DNA of 64,000 bases from Hypericum androsaemum (Eukaryota > Streptophyta > Magnoliopsida > Malpighiales > Hypericaceae), in assembly GCA_963995505.1 (NCBI GenBank), contig OZ023187.1, forward strand, positions 13,789,176 to 13,853,175, given 5' to 3'. Position numbers and translations under genes: made by a program. The notes under the pieces are model-generated. The model made no database searches, was not told where the DNA came from, and was given only the letters and a program-made list of their open reading frames with translations. Positions 36,360 to 48,946 of the stretch are shown piece by piece (positions within the stretch are counted from its first letter, which is position 1; each line of letters starts with the position of its first letter).

Positions 36360-36745
36360 TTGTCAAATGGTATGCCCAGTTATGTCAAATGGCATGCCCA
36401 GTTATTAAAAAAATGGCATGTCAGGTTATGTCAAATGACATGCCCGGTTATAAAAAAATGGCATGCCCATATTCGACGAACTGGCATGCCCGGTTATGAT
36501 AAAATAGCATGTCTGTTAAATATTTAATAAAATTTAGAATAAATTAAATGTCATGCCCGATTATGTCTAAATGGCAAGGCATATTATATCTAAATGGCAG
36601 ACTCGAATAATATTTAATAAAATTTATGATAAATTAAATAATTAATCAAATGGTAGGTCTGATTACGATAAAATGGCATGCCTGGTTACGTAAAATAGCA
36701 CGACCGATTATGATAAAATGGCATAACCTGTTATATTAAAATAAT
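36360..36745. repeat. degenerate short tandem repeats built on GGCATGCCCGGTTAT
   Basis: At least ten spaced copies of AAATGGCATGCCCGGTTATG or close variants, each 20-24 bp apart in clusters, interrupted twice by TATTTAATAAAATTTA. The core GGCATGCC is itself a palindrome. It has no coding sense; an open frame through it (36302-36499) only echoes the repeat. Confidence 0.7.
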
Positions 36746-37137
36746 TAATATTTATAATAAAAAATAAATAATATATTAGTTTGATTTGTTTCAGTATAAT
36801 ATACGAATAAGACAAGATAAAAAAGGGTGTTAGAGCGCATGGGGAAGGGACCTTTTTTCCCTTTTTGGACCCTTTAGCCACCTGCCCGTTCGGTCAGAGA
36901 TTTTGCTCCCCGCACCCAATCGTGCACTGGGATGACAATATCCATAAATCTTAGCCTGATGTGCAAATTCCCAGAGTTCTCTAAGACTACACACTACGAC
37001 GCTTGAAGCCGACTGGTGGCGGGGAAGCATCCAAAACCAAAATTAAATAAGAAAATAAAAAAGGCCACCATTTTGGTCAACCGGATCGGCCACCCAATCC
37101 ATCGGTTGGCTGTTTATTTATTGTTTTCTTTTTTTAA
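36746..37137. other. intergenic, no gene seen
   Basis: AT-rich DNA with a slightly GC-richer piece at 36830-37030. No gene recognised. Confidence 0.35.
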
Positions 37138-37667
37138 AATCTATTCATAATGACACATTGTACAATATTATTCGATGAAATAGATATTGGTGGATATAAT
37201 TTGTGTGGTTATAAAAATTAAAATTATTTTTTAATAAAATAAAAAACTAAAAAAATATATTTTTTGATTCTCTATAAATAGAGCCCAATATTGACATATT
37301 TTGATGCATCATCTAAACTTCTCTCTTTTCTCACTGCGTAATCGATTTCTATTCTTTAGTTATATTATTCCTATTATGAATCTAAATATTCTTTAATTAT
37401 AATATAATATTAATTTTGTTATTTTATTGTAATTTTTTCTTGTTATAATTACTGATGCATAATTTTCGTATATTTATAATAATTTATATGTAAACATAAA
37501 TTAAAAATAGATAATATGTGGACGAGAGATAAATAAATTATTTATTTGGTGACTAGGTTGGACTAGGTCACTATAATGAGTAGTAAATGGTTGAGTTGGA
37601 TTGAGTTGTATATGGATGAGAGAGAAATTAATTATTTATTTGGTAATCGGTTGGATTCACTTGCCAA
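37138..37667. repeat. dispersed repeat, copy B (related to 25657-26062)
   Basis: Same motif order and orientation as copy A, including CTATAAATAGAGCCCAAT and AGATAATATGTGGACGAGAG. The last third is partly duplicated within this copy (AAATTAATTATTTATTTGGT-like pieces). Confidence 0.6.
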
Positions 37668-38341
37668 AGAAGAGTTCTAATGTACACCGACCCAAATAAG
37701 AGTTCATTATAAATGCATGAGGCGACAGAACAATAAAAAGCCACCAAGCGAGAACACCAAAAAAAACTACTAATAATAATAATATTATTATAAAGGTTTA
37801 CTCTCTACTAGAATGTAACCATGGTATTCTCCGAAATACTCTCGACTTATAAAAATTTGCATTAAAAAAATTCCCTGAGTTATGACCAATTAGTTATTTC
37901 GGCCACACTTTTTTTAAAATAATCTAGTATCAATTAGTCCTAGATATTTCATAAACACAATGTAACCAATCTACATATAATGTAACTAATTAATCCTCGA
38001 TCCTCTTTCAAGAGAGAAAAGAGAGAGACGAAAGAGGGGGAGAGAAAAAAAATCAAAATATTTTGTTTTCATTTTTATAATTTTAAAATTACAAAGAGTA
38101 GACATACAATATCCACTTAATGTATTTTAATAATCATAAATCGACAAAAAAAAAACCCCAATTTTGCCAAACATCAGTACAGTCTCTTGCCAAAAAATAC
38201 AAAGACAACACAACCGTAAATGGGAGCGACTCGAGAGAGTACTAGAAAAAGGAACCCAAGGAACAAAATGAGAGAAACATAACTCGGAACCTTTTTCAGA
38301 AAAAAATATATTTTTGAGAATGCCTAAAAACTGGCACCAAC
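37668..38341. other. intergenic, no gene seen
   Basis: AT-rich spacer upstream of the NOT4-like gene. Nothing recognised. Confidence 0.35.
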
Positions 38342-38354
38342 TTATAATTACTCC

Positions 38355-38472
38355 ACCAACTCATGTACGGTCTGATGCTGTATCAGTTTTTAAGCATGAG
38401 ATGGGAGGATCGAATCTCATGATTGTCTAAGATCCAAAATTGTGAAAACAATTTAAATCTCACCCAAAAAAA
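38355..38472 (+). mobile_element. SINE-like insertion, 118 bp
   Basis: Flanked by TTATAATTACTCC (38342-38354) and TTATAATTAATCC (38473-38485), 12 of 13 identical. It contains GGATCGAATCTC, close to the Pol III box B, about 50 bp after a weak box A-like stretch (ATGTACGGTCTGATGC), and ends CACCC then an A run. The box A is poor, so the assignment rests mainly on the duplication and box B. Confidence 0.6.
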
Positions 38473-38715
38473 TTATAATTAATCCCACGGACAACAATAA
38501 ATCACTTGCCAACGAAATGTAGGAAAAGATAGAAAAACATTGAATCCTAGATATTTCAACTCTGAGTTTGGTATGTTATGCCAAAACAACACAACCAAAT
38601 TAGGAGAGAGTACGTGAAAAAGGAAAATGGGGAGAGAGTAGGGAAATTGCAATTAAAACTTTCCTTAATAAATAATTCCTTTTTTTAAATTTGGGCTTTT
38701 TTTGGTTGGATTGCC

Positions 38716-38728
38716 TTTTTATAAAAAG
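38716..38728 (+). promoter_or_regulatory. TATA-like box of the NOT4-like gene
   Basis: TTTTTATAAAAAG lies about 30-60 bp before a CT-rich stretch (38755-38902) that looks like the plant 5' UTR. A 5' UTR intron then runs from a GTGAGT donor near 38902 to an AG acceptor at about 39470. Confidence 0.5.
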
Positions 38729-39479
38729 CAACCCTGTGGTTTTAATTTCTCCCAGACTCTCTCTCCTTCACATCTCATCCATCCGTCCCAGAGCCGCTGC
38801 GGCTGCGTTTTGAGGTTTTTTCGTCTCCCCTTCCGCCTCTCTCTCTCTCTCCCGCTCTCCCGTCAACTCGCCGTCTCAGATCCTCCTCCTCCTCCTCCAC
38901 CGTGAGTCCTCTCCTCTCCGTTTACTCTTTCAATTTTCAGCTCATTTTCCGATTTTACCCCTCGATCTCCGCCTCAGTTTCCGGATCTCTAATTTATTTT
39001 CTTTGCTAAATCGCTAATTTTAAATTTTCGTTTTGTCGGCGTCCTTGGATTATTGTTCCCCTGCATGTATCAGATTTAGGTTTCCCCTTGTATCGATTTA
39101 TTTGTGTTAATTTTCTTTTTTTTTTGTGAGAATTGTTTTGTTTGAGGAAATCCCGATCGACCGACTCGATCTATTATTTCCAGCTGCGGCTTCTTGGTTT
39201 TTTTCAATTTTGATTATTTAATCTGTGTATTGTGCTGGTTTAGGGTTTTTGGCCTGTTCCGTTAATGTGGGCCCCGGAGAGTAGCTGCTGTGTTTGCTTT
39301 AGTTTTGAGGGAGGGTGATTTCGTTTTGTGTTTCGTCTGGACCGATTGACTATCTAATAGATTTTGATTTTCGGCTCTCTGGTTGTGGTTTGGGTGACGT
39401 ACATACATAGGCTTGGCTTTGTTTGATTTTTGATTTTGATTTTGACTTTTTATTGTTTTTGTTTTGGTGAAGGGCGAAA

Positions 39480-42400
39480 ATGAGCGACGAAGGAGAGAAG
39501 ACTTGCCCTCTCTGCGCCGAGGAGATGGACATAACTGATCAGCAGTTGAAGCCTTGCAAGTGTGGTTATGAGGTAACTGCCTTGCTAATGTTTAAACATT
39601 TTCCTATTACATGTTTCCTGAGATGTTCAGAAATGATTTTGGCTTTGTTACATGCATCCTGAGATGATTTTGCCGTTAGGTTTGTTTTCCTGTCTGGGAT
39701 GGTAGAAATGTTTAATGTTTGTTTGTCACCACCAACTAATTTTATGGGTTTACTATTAATGATATGATCTTTATTTGTTGTTTCAGATTTGTGTTTGGTG
39801 CTGGCATCACATTATGGACATGGCTGAGAAGGACGACACAGAGGGGCGGTGTCCAGCATGCCGTTCTGCATATGATAAGGAGAAAATAGTGGGCATGGCT
39901 GCAAACTGTGAGAGGTTGCTGTTCTCTCTATGATCAAATTTCTTTCCCTCCATAGTTTATGTTCCTTTTCATACTTCATAATCACGGACTGGTTTTGGGT
40001 TCAAATTAGGATGGTGGCTGATGTCGGTATAGAGCGGAAGAAGTCACAAAAAGCAAAGACTAAACCATCTGAAGGCAGGAAACAACTTAGCAGTGTGCGA
40101 GTTATTCAAAGGAACCTTGTGTACATAGTTGGCCTCCCTCTTACTTTGGCAGATGAAGAAGTATGTCTTGCTTATTTGCCCTTTTTTAAGATCTTATTTC
40201 TCTGCCCTTTCTTTAAGATGTTATCTCTCTGCTCTAGCATGTTTTTCTCTTACACATTTTCTTTCTCTATCCGTTGAGCAGCTTCTCCAACAAAGGGAGT
40301 ACTTTGGCCAATATGGGAAGGTTCTAAAAGTTTCAATGTCGCGAACTGCTACAGGTGTCATTCAACAATTTCCAAACAGTACTTGTAGTGTGTAAGTTGA
40401 AACTGCCTTTGCTGCTTTACTTATTGAAGATCACGTAGCATAAGCAATGATGTTAGTTTAAATTTCATCAGTGGGTTATTTTTGGTGACGAGCTGTTTTG
40501 CTTGCAGATATATAACATATGGAAAGGAGGAAGAAGCAGTTCGCTGTATTCAGTCTGTACATGGGTTTGTCTTGGACGGTAGATCTTTAAAGTATGTAAT
40601 CCTCTTGTTTGCGGTAACTTTGCAATTATTAACGTCGTCCTGCATGCTGACCTTATATTTCTTTCCAGGGCATGCTTTGGGACCACAAAGTACTGTCATG
40701 CATGGTTGAGAAATGTGGTGCGTGTTGTCCTGAAGTCTTTGCTTTTTTCTAGAATATTTTGTCTTTCTTGTCTGGTTTCTCAATCTAATTGTATTGGCTA
40801 AACTAAACTTTCTAATCTCTCTTGTGTCATGTGGGGAAAATGTTGTTGTGGATCCAGCCTTGCACCAATCCCGATTGTCTATACTTGCACGAAGTTGGTT
40901 CTCAAGAAGATAGTTTTACCAAAGATGAAATCATATCAGCATATACAAGGTTTGCTCTTTATCTAATCTCAGCATGCCCAAATTTGTTCTTTGTCTATGT
41001 CCATTATTTTTTGGGTGCTACTATAGATACTTCCTCCAATGAAGCTATTATTCTTCTACTAACATCCTAATTTGAGTGATATGTTTACTTGAAGAACTCA
41101 TTTTACCTGGTATACTTTCTTAGAAGAAAAAATTCCAAGTTTTTCCGTTAGCAAATTATCATTATTGCTTGTCTGCCGATTATGATCTGCTATTCCTGTG
41201 AAAGATGAAATTGATGAGGCATCACCAGATCAAAGGAATGCAAATTCAGTAATGATATATCTAGTTTGGTCGTTATGACATGGTGCATGGTTCTCTTGGT
41301 AGTTAACCTTGCATCCTAGTAGTCTTGCCATTTCTCGTTTCTATATTCTCTTTTATGATGCATGTGTCTGTCTGCTATGTGTATCATGGGTTATTTTTGG
41401 GTGTTGCCCTTCAGTGACTGATCTACTAATACTTGGTTCTGAAGGAGCAGAGTGCAACAAATTACGGGAGCAACCATCAATTTGCTGCGGCGTGCTGGAA
41501 GCATGTTGCCACCTCCGGTAGATGATTACAATAACTCTGCTTCTGCGGCAAAACCCATTGCCAGAAGTGCTTCAAGTGTAAGATATGTCAAAACAATGCT
41601 TTTAGCTGCAACACTTAATGTTCCCCTTTTCAGAAAATATGAAAAGACAATTGTAGTACTGCGTTTCCCTTGTTCGTCTGATTCTCTAGACAAACTTGAA
41701 TACCTATTTTATGTGGCCTGCATTTGACACACACATCTGATGTGTATCTTTGGCAGAATACATCTACTACAGGCAGAAGTTCTCCTCCAAATGGAAGCTC
41801 CGGTAGATCAATAGGACTTCCTGCTGCCGCTTCTTGGTATGTGCTCAATTGCCATTAGAAACTGCAGTCTTTTTTTTGTCATTACATAATCCTGAAATAT
41901 TTTTATGTGCCAGGGGAATGCGTGCTTCAAACTTGCCACCAGCGGTAGGTCAAGCATGTTCAAATGGGCCTAGTAAGCCTAAACTGGAAGCACCTAGTGG
42001 TAGTACAATTGCTGTCTCTGCTGCCGTTGCAGGCACCACTCAGGCCTCTCCATTGCTTAGTGATGCAACGAAAAGGTCTGGTTGGTTTGACGAAAGTCCA
42101 ATCATAAACAGCAAAGGAAAATCAGATGCAGCAAAACCTGTGAAACGGCTGGTCAGTATGGATGGTCGATCGTCGATACTGGAGAAGCCAGCCTCTGATA
42201 ATGGCCTTTCTGCTGGTTTGCTAAGTAACCGATCTTCTCCTATAACAACCAAGTACAATGACTGGGGTAACTCGGCATCACAAAGTACTTCAAACTCCAT
42301 TCATCCAGCACATGGTGGCACTTCTACAAAAGAAGGGACTGTAGCAAGAGATGGACAGGTTCAGAACTCGGGCATTGATCTTTCTTCAGTAAGACTTGAT

Positions 42401-44425
42401 ACTAATGTCAGAAATGAAATTTCTGGCATTAGTAGAACTAGTAGTTCCCTTTCTGAACAAAGCTCAGTTAAATCTCCAAGTAACCAAGTTCTGCAGCAGC
42501 CTTTTGTGGAACAATATAGAGATCCTTTATCTACACCTGCAACTGAGAATAACGCTGCGCGAACAAATAGGACATGCACGTCTGGGGAGCATATAAGTTT
42601 GAGACTGGACCTGCAATCTAAGAAGGTTGCAGATGCTGCCTCTGTCGCGGAGGAGGATGTGATTTCTTTTGATAATCAAAGACTCAAGGATCCAGAAATA
42701 GTGAGTCGCTCGAGTTATCTTCAAAATTCAGCTAATCCACTGCATGCTCATAGGCATTCTAGATCTCGTTCACTGCAACATAGTGAAGCCTTTTCTCCCC
42801 TTAATCCGAATGCTGATTCTCTGTACATAGATAGTAGAGTTGGTGATTCCTCGCCTCACCATTCATCTACTAATTTTGCTCTACCAAATGGATACTCTCG
42901 GAAGCCAGTCAGCAGCACAGGTGGTTTTGATAAGAATGTGGAGCACTCCTATCTGTTTTCAAATGACAGGGATGTAAAGCATATAGCTAGACCACAAGCT
43001 GATAATGATAGTAATGTTTCACCGGATGTTGGGGAGAGCAGCATAATATCCAACATATTGTCACTTGAGCTCGATCCATGGGATGACTCGCTGACTTCAC
43101 CTCATAATTTTGTGAAGTTGCTGGCTGAATCTGATAAACAGTCGAGCACCCTAAAACTTTCCAGTTCTCGGAAACCGCAGAGCAGTAATCAGTCGAGATT
43201 CTCTTTTGCAAGGCAGGAAGGGCCAGCAACAAACCAAGCATTTGATGTGGATTCTTCGTATAGTAACTTCTCTCAACTACACCAAAACCGCTCATTTAGC
43301 CAGGATTATATTGATAGCAGAAACCCTTATATGGACCAGCTTGGCACTGTGAATGGTTTCTCCAGCAATTTTGAAGAACCTGGATCTTTTTCTAGCAGCC
43401 TTCCAGCTGTTTCTTCTAATAAACCTTCCAGTAAGTAAGACAAAAATTTACTTTTGAACCCTCATAATTTTCCTACTCTTCTGGTGGACGTGGTCTGGTA
43501 AGTTGAATGCGCCTGTGTGTCTTGCGCTTGGTTGTTTGCCTTTCCTTTTATTTTCTTTTCAAGTGTGGCATGCTCGATGATCTTATGGTCATGTGTTATT
43601 GACCATTTTATTTTCTTTTGAAGCAGTGTCAAGGGGTCAGATTCCTGTGCCACCTGGATTCGCTGTTCCTAGCAGAGCACCACCTCCTGGATTTTCTTCG
43701 CATGAGCGTGTTGAACAGAATTTTGAACTTTTATCTGGTTGGTATCTGCATGACATGTTATTTTATCCAAATGTTTTTGTTGTATCCAGATATCCTTATT
43801 TTTTTATTTGTTCAAGTTTTTCTTTTCCCTTAATGGTTTATTTTGTGCAGGGAATCATCTCTTCGACTCTTCTTTGCCAAGAAATTCATATCAGGCACCA
43901 TCTGCCGGTAACATCAGTAATAGTGGAGACATAGAATTTATAGATCCAGCAATTTTGGCTGTTGGTAAAGGGAGATTTCAGGGTGGGCTTAATAATCAGG
44001 TCTTGGATATGCGGGCTAACTTCCCGCAGCAACTATCTGCCTTCGAGAATGAGGCAAGGCTTCAACTGCTGATGCAAAGATCACTGTCGCCTCACCAGAA
44101 TCTAAGATACGCAGATGCTGGGGATAGCTTTTCTTCTCTTTCTGATTCTTATGGTATTTCATCTAGGCTTGTGGATCCACCACAAGTGAACAATCTTGCC
44201 CCGTTTGCTCAGCTCTCACTTCAACAGTCGAGGAATGGACTTGTGTCTAATGGACTATGGGATGGATGGAATGAGGTTCAGGGTGGGAATAATATTGGCA
44301 TGGCAGAGCTCTTGAGGAATGAAAGACTGGGTTTTAACAAGTTCTATGGTGCTGCTGGCTATGAAGACTCGAAGTTTCGGATAGCTACTTCAGGGGACTT
44401 GTATAACAGAACTTTTGAGATGTAA
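39480..44425 (+). CDS. NOT4: NOT4/CNOT4-like RING-RRM-C3H protein
   Basis: Likely E3 ubiquitin ligase subunit related to CNOT4 of the CCR4-NOT mRNA decay complex. Twelve coding exons join in frame: 39480-39572, 39787-39914, 40010-40160, 40282-40391, 40508-40591, 40669-40717, 40858-40949, 41451-41577, 41757-41836, 41914-43430, 43627-43737 and 43851-44425, total 1038 aa. A C4C4 RING (Cys 9, 12, 26, 28, 33, 36, 53, 56) at the N-terminus is followed by a basic stretch, an RRM opening NLVYIVGLP (about 109-188) and a CCCH finger (C198-X8-C207-X4-C212-X3-H216). That domain order is specific to NOT4. The long C-terminal half (mostly exon 41914-43430) is Ser/Asn/Gln-rich and looks disordered. Plant homologues have about the same size. 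The start is the first ATG after the 5' UTR intron. Confidence 0.93.
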
Positions 44426-46553
44426 ATCCTTTATGGAATGAAATGGATACTCAGCCAGCATTGGCCGAGGGATGAGAATCGGAGATGACCTTTTACCTGA
44501 GTAGCCTTGAACTTTACGGTTGGGTCCTATGTATAAATCATCTCATATGGCAGCCTGATGAAGGATCCAACTTCGAAAAATCAAGGTCTAGAAGGCAGCA
44601 GGTGGTAATCCCTCTTGTTCCATTATGTTTGGCATATAATCTGGTCGTTACCTAATGTTCCCAACAAGTCACTTATGGATGGGTCGGTTGGTTTTCTGTT
44701 TTCGTTTTCTGCAGTCGAAGCTTTCATCGCCACAACCTACCCTGTCCGAAGAGAATACATGCCACCGACAGCCTGAACCTCAGAGGAATAGATTTTTGCT
44801 TGTTACTTGGGATGAGTTGCTCTTGGTTGCTTTTGCAACAGCCGACTGGTGGCACGAGCTACTTCTCGTGTTATTTTTTGGTTCATTGTTCTTTTGGAGT
44901 ACTATACAGCCACTACTCTTAAGAACAAAGTCCTGAAGGGACTTTCAATTCTGACAGTTGTTGAATATGGTGAAAGGTTCTGATGTTGAGAATAGTACAA
45001 AAGGTTGTGCATTTTCGGTCTGTCCTTGTTTTTTCTTAATGACGACCCATCTGCTAATGGCAAAAGGTGGAGTATTCTTTCAGCTAGTTCGGAGCGTGGG
45101 CTGGTTGCAGAATAATGGGTGACATAGCCTTATATTATGCAGCTGAGCTCTGCTTATGTCTGTCGATTCACGGAAGAGTTATCGATCGAATTTACTCATC
45201 GATGGCTTTTTTGGCGACGGGTACGTCATTTGTCATTTCCGGTTGTGTTACCTACAATGTTGTCCCGTCGGTTTTCCATTTCTGGTGATTCTTTGATGAT
45301 TTATAGTTTACTAGCGAAAAACCGACCGAAACTAATGTTGACGCCACACATCCTGGTAGCCAAAGAACGTCATCGCAGATTAAGGAATACTGGCTTCTAC
45401 CAAACATAATCTTGTCACAAATATTGATGTTTGATCGTACCATTTCACGATAAAACTATAGCTCAGCGAGTAGCGATCATGTCTTTAGCCTCTTGCAGAT
45501 TTTGGATTTAGGAGTTGGGCTGCGTTACACAATCTCTACATTAATTAGTGGGGTTATGCGTCTGGTTTCACGAAATGCTGTTATCGTATAACCAATGGTG
45601 AGAAATTAGGGATTGCACCATTTTAGAGAATTGCAATTGGTATTTTTACGGTATCGGCGAAAGCTATTCAATTTCTTCGCCAGTGAATACCTATTTACTA
45701 AGGGCCTGCAAAATCCTTTCATTCTCAACCCGTTGGATGAAACCAAACCCATTGTCGCCCCCCTTTTTGCGGTACCCCCAGGCCCTCAACTTCCATCGAA
45801 AAAGGAGGTCGGCGCATAACGGATGATGCTGGATGTTGTAATCCGACGCACGATCAACGAAGGTCCAACGGCTAACTACGACATATGAGGCTCGCCGGGA
45901 GGAGGTGGAGACCGGAAGGGCGTGGACAAAGTTGAGGCAAGAATGAAGAATGTCCCAAGTTTTTAATGACCGTTGGATGGTCAAGAACTGGCATCGGAGG
46001 TGCTGAGAAATCGTTTCTCGGTACTGGATCAATAAACCACATAGGCAGCTAGTCTTATGAGGTGTTCTCCTCGTAGAAATATATGGAAGTACGCCTGACC
46101 ACAATCCACGTTCGGAATGAATCAAATCTTAAAATATTTAGACCAGAAATTTTCCGGACTAATAGTGTAAATTGTCAGATTCGCATCTCGAACCAAAGAA
46201 AGCTAGTCTGATAAAACCTTAGGGTGATTTAAATAAATAAAATCTTTTGTAATGGGTTTCTATTGTGTATCCGATTGTATTTTCACGTGTATCAAATTGT
46301 AATATATCTCGTGTAGCTAGTAAACTAGAATTAAGAGTTCGTTAGTTTATGAATTAAAGGTAGGAAGGCAAAAGCATCAATCTCACTGATAAACCATGTA
46401 TCTTCTAGTACCTCTTAAGCATCTTAGCTGGTAGATATAGACCTTTTAACCGAATCACGTAAATCAGACATTCTTTACCATTCTCGTATTATTTATTATA
46501 TTGTTTATCATTTATGCCTAGCAATTATGAAGGTACCTTTTGCCATTTGAGTC
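44426..46553. other. 3' UTR of the NOT4-like gene, then unassigned sequence
   Basis: The first several hundred bases are probably 3' UTR, possibly with a spliced intron (GTGGTAATCC near 44601 to TTTTCTGCAG near 44715). The stretch 45690-46125 is less AT-rich and holds a 144-codon frame on the minus strand. I cannot recognise it and do not call it a gene. Confidence 0.35.
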
Positions 46554-46555
46554 AA

Positions 46556-46935
46556 CTTTTTTTTTTGATAAATAGATTGATTTTATTCCTCCTTCTGAAG
46601 ATACTTACAGGTTGCTTCAAATACAACCCAAAAAGAGAAATCGTCACTATACAACAACCTAATTATATAAGTAATGTAATCAAGCTAGTCCCTACCTAGA
46701 GAGTAGATAGAGCAAAAAATCTTGGCGTGCCAACTCGCTTGTAGAGTCCGCCCACAAAATCCATTCTCGAACATGAGTGATGATGGAATGTAGAAAAAGC
46801 TCAGAGCTAAACTGTTCTTCCCGGAATACAACTCAGTTTCGACATAGCCAGATACCCCCAAGTAATCGCCCCAAATTGATTCAAAACTTATAAAACATTA
46901 CAAATCTACCCGTTGTAATGAGAAAAAAAGGCGAA
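46556..46935 (-). mobile_element. LINE remnant, ORF2 C-terminal end and 3' tail
   Basis: On the minus strand a frame reads LLGGIWLCRN-stop-VVFREE and then FSSELFLHSI...HVREWILWADSTSEL to a stop near 46697, in the style of the zinc-knuckle end of plant LINE ORF2 proteins (W-x-x-R-N followed by VF). A 3' region with AATAAA (GGAATAAAATC) and an A tract (T tract 46557-46566 on the plus strand) follows. The matching target duplication was not found, so the right border is a guess. Confidence 0.5.
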
Positions 46936-48946
46936 TGAGATAGTGAGTTGGGAACTTTAAAACGTCAATCCGACAATTGCCGTAGTCTCTTCAATGAAGA
47001 AGATACCATCAACTCCTCCAATGTCATCTGATAGCCTGTATCCTTAAAAGAGAATTCAATGCCGGAGATGGAGCATCTTCAGAGTTGGCCAAAGTGTTCC
47101 TCTCCATTAAATTTCACAATCCAAGACAAACATCAAGTTGCTAGAAGTGGGCCCTAATATGGGCCCAAGCCCATATACGACCAAAAGTCCCCCACTAGAA
47201 TTGGTGTTGTCTCAATTCCGTACCACACGTTTAGTATTTCTTTTTGAGTGCCGAGCCGGCACAATCGCCAACAACAAAATTTAAGAGTGGGGCCTATGCA
47301 AATAAAGAGCAAAGGAAAGGTGGGAAAGGCATAAGAATCTAATTGGGCTTTGGCCCACCATGTGGTGCAATAAAACATGTAGGATATTAAAGGTGGTAAC
47401 TCTTATAATGAGCCCATTAAGAATGACAGAGAGAGAGAGAGTGTGTGTGGGGGCTTGCTAATACTTTTTTGGTTTATACCTTGATATCGTGAGCCACAAA
47501 TCGATTTTAAGTTGGATAACACGTTTAAAAGATGTTAAAAAAAATTTTAACAAATATTTAATATTTTTAATGATTCGAACTCAAAATTTCTTAGTCAATT
47601 TAGAATAAATCTGTCATCGGATCTAAGTGCTTATTATTGAGACTTTCTTATATTGTGACAACTAAATTCAATGTATGCTTCCGTGGAGAAGCTATTTATA
47701 TTTATTTTATTTATCGACTAATTCTAGAATTAAGGTGTTCTATAATTTTTTTATGTTCATAAGATTCAGTTTTAAAATTAAGTTTAAATTTTAAATATCT
47801 AAATCCCTTGCCGTTGGTGGTAAAAAAAAGGAGGCTACATCTGATTTGTGAGGAGAGGCATAAACGGGAGCCTTGCAAGAAAGTCTTACCTTACAAAAGG
47901 AAAAGAAAGTGACCTCTCAAACGCTCAGGTTCTAGTCTTTTCTTCCCCTTTCCTTTCTTTGTCCACTTAATTTTTACGACATCATGTGCCGACAACATGT
48001 GTTTTTTTTGAAGTTACCAACAACATGTGTTTTTTTATAAGTTACCAACAACATGTGCTCTTTTAACATTTGGTTTGGTCAAATATATGTGTCAGTGATA
48101 ATAAAAAAACTTATAATTAAGTCGCTGGTAAATTACAAATGCAAGTTGTAATGAGATATAAAATTAACTTATTTGTTAAAATATGTTAAAAAGTAATATA
48201 ATCATAAATTGATCTATCAATTAAATATAAAGTTTGCGTAATTCCAAAAGTAGAATAGATAAAAATACAATAGATCTTAAAAGATTATATTTTTTATGTT
48301 CGAATTCGGACCGCCAAAGCTCTTTAGGCTTCCAATAATCAATGGGGCTAAAGTAGTATACTGCCTGTTCAAAGAATTGAGAGGAAAAAAATTTAAAAGA
48401 AAAAAACTGGTTCACTGCGGAAAATTCAAAATTGTTGCTTGTTAGTCTCTTACGTGGATGTCCCCTGTCCGAATAAACAAGTCCAACATCGGATCGTTCT
48501 ATCTAGCTCTAATTGACTGCTTTTCCCCTTAAAAAAACCATTTTTTGAACACGAATTAGTGGAAAAATATGTGGATAATTTATCTGTATAATTAGTTGCT
48601 TAAACTACTCGGTTGCATGAACGCTTGTTCGCTCAATATTTGTAAGATAGGTCTATTATAACGTTACACTCTTTAGATTTGATTAAAAAGTCAAGAATTT
48701 TTAGCTTACGATTGCAATTTTCAGAGGAAAAAATCCAAAACCGTAACGCTGCATGATAAGATACTGATGACCATTTCCTTGGCACGTGTCTGGGGGAGTT
48801 TTGCTCCCTTGGATCAGCATATCCTCAGTCAGGACACGTAATATCCAAGGGCCGATGTTTTTCGGTTTTTTTCAGGGTAGATTTTTAGGTTTTTTTAAAG
48901 TATATGATTTTTATAATGCGGAGGATTAACTCCTCAGTGTATGGAT
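46936..48946. other. intergenic, no gene seen
   Basis: AT-rich DNA. A (GA)n/(GT)n microsatellite is at about 47429-47450, and GTGGGCCCTAATATGGGCCCAAGCCCATAT at about 47148 is a cluster of GGCCCA-type motifs. Two copies of ACCAACAACATGTG(T/C) near 48010 and 48045 form a short repeat. Confidence 0.35.

Noticed and set aside
36302..36499. 65-codon frame with repeated MACP-like words
   Set aside because: It only translates the GGCATGCC tandem repeats and has no independent support.
35876..36745. CRISPR-like spaced repeats
   Set aside because: Units are degenerate and spacers are not unique. The DNA is plant nuclear, so a CRISPR array is not expected.
45691..46125. 144-codon open frame on the minus strand downstream of the NOT4-like gene
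   Set aside because: No recognisable motif or splice structure. It could be a small gene, but nothing in the sequence supports that.
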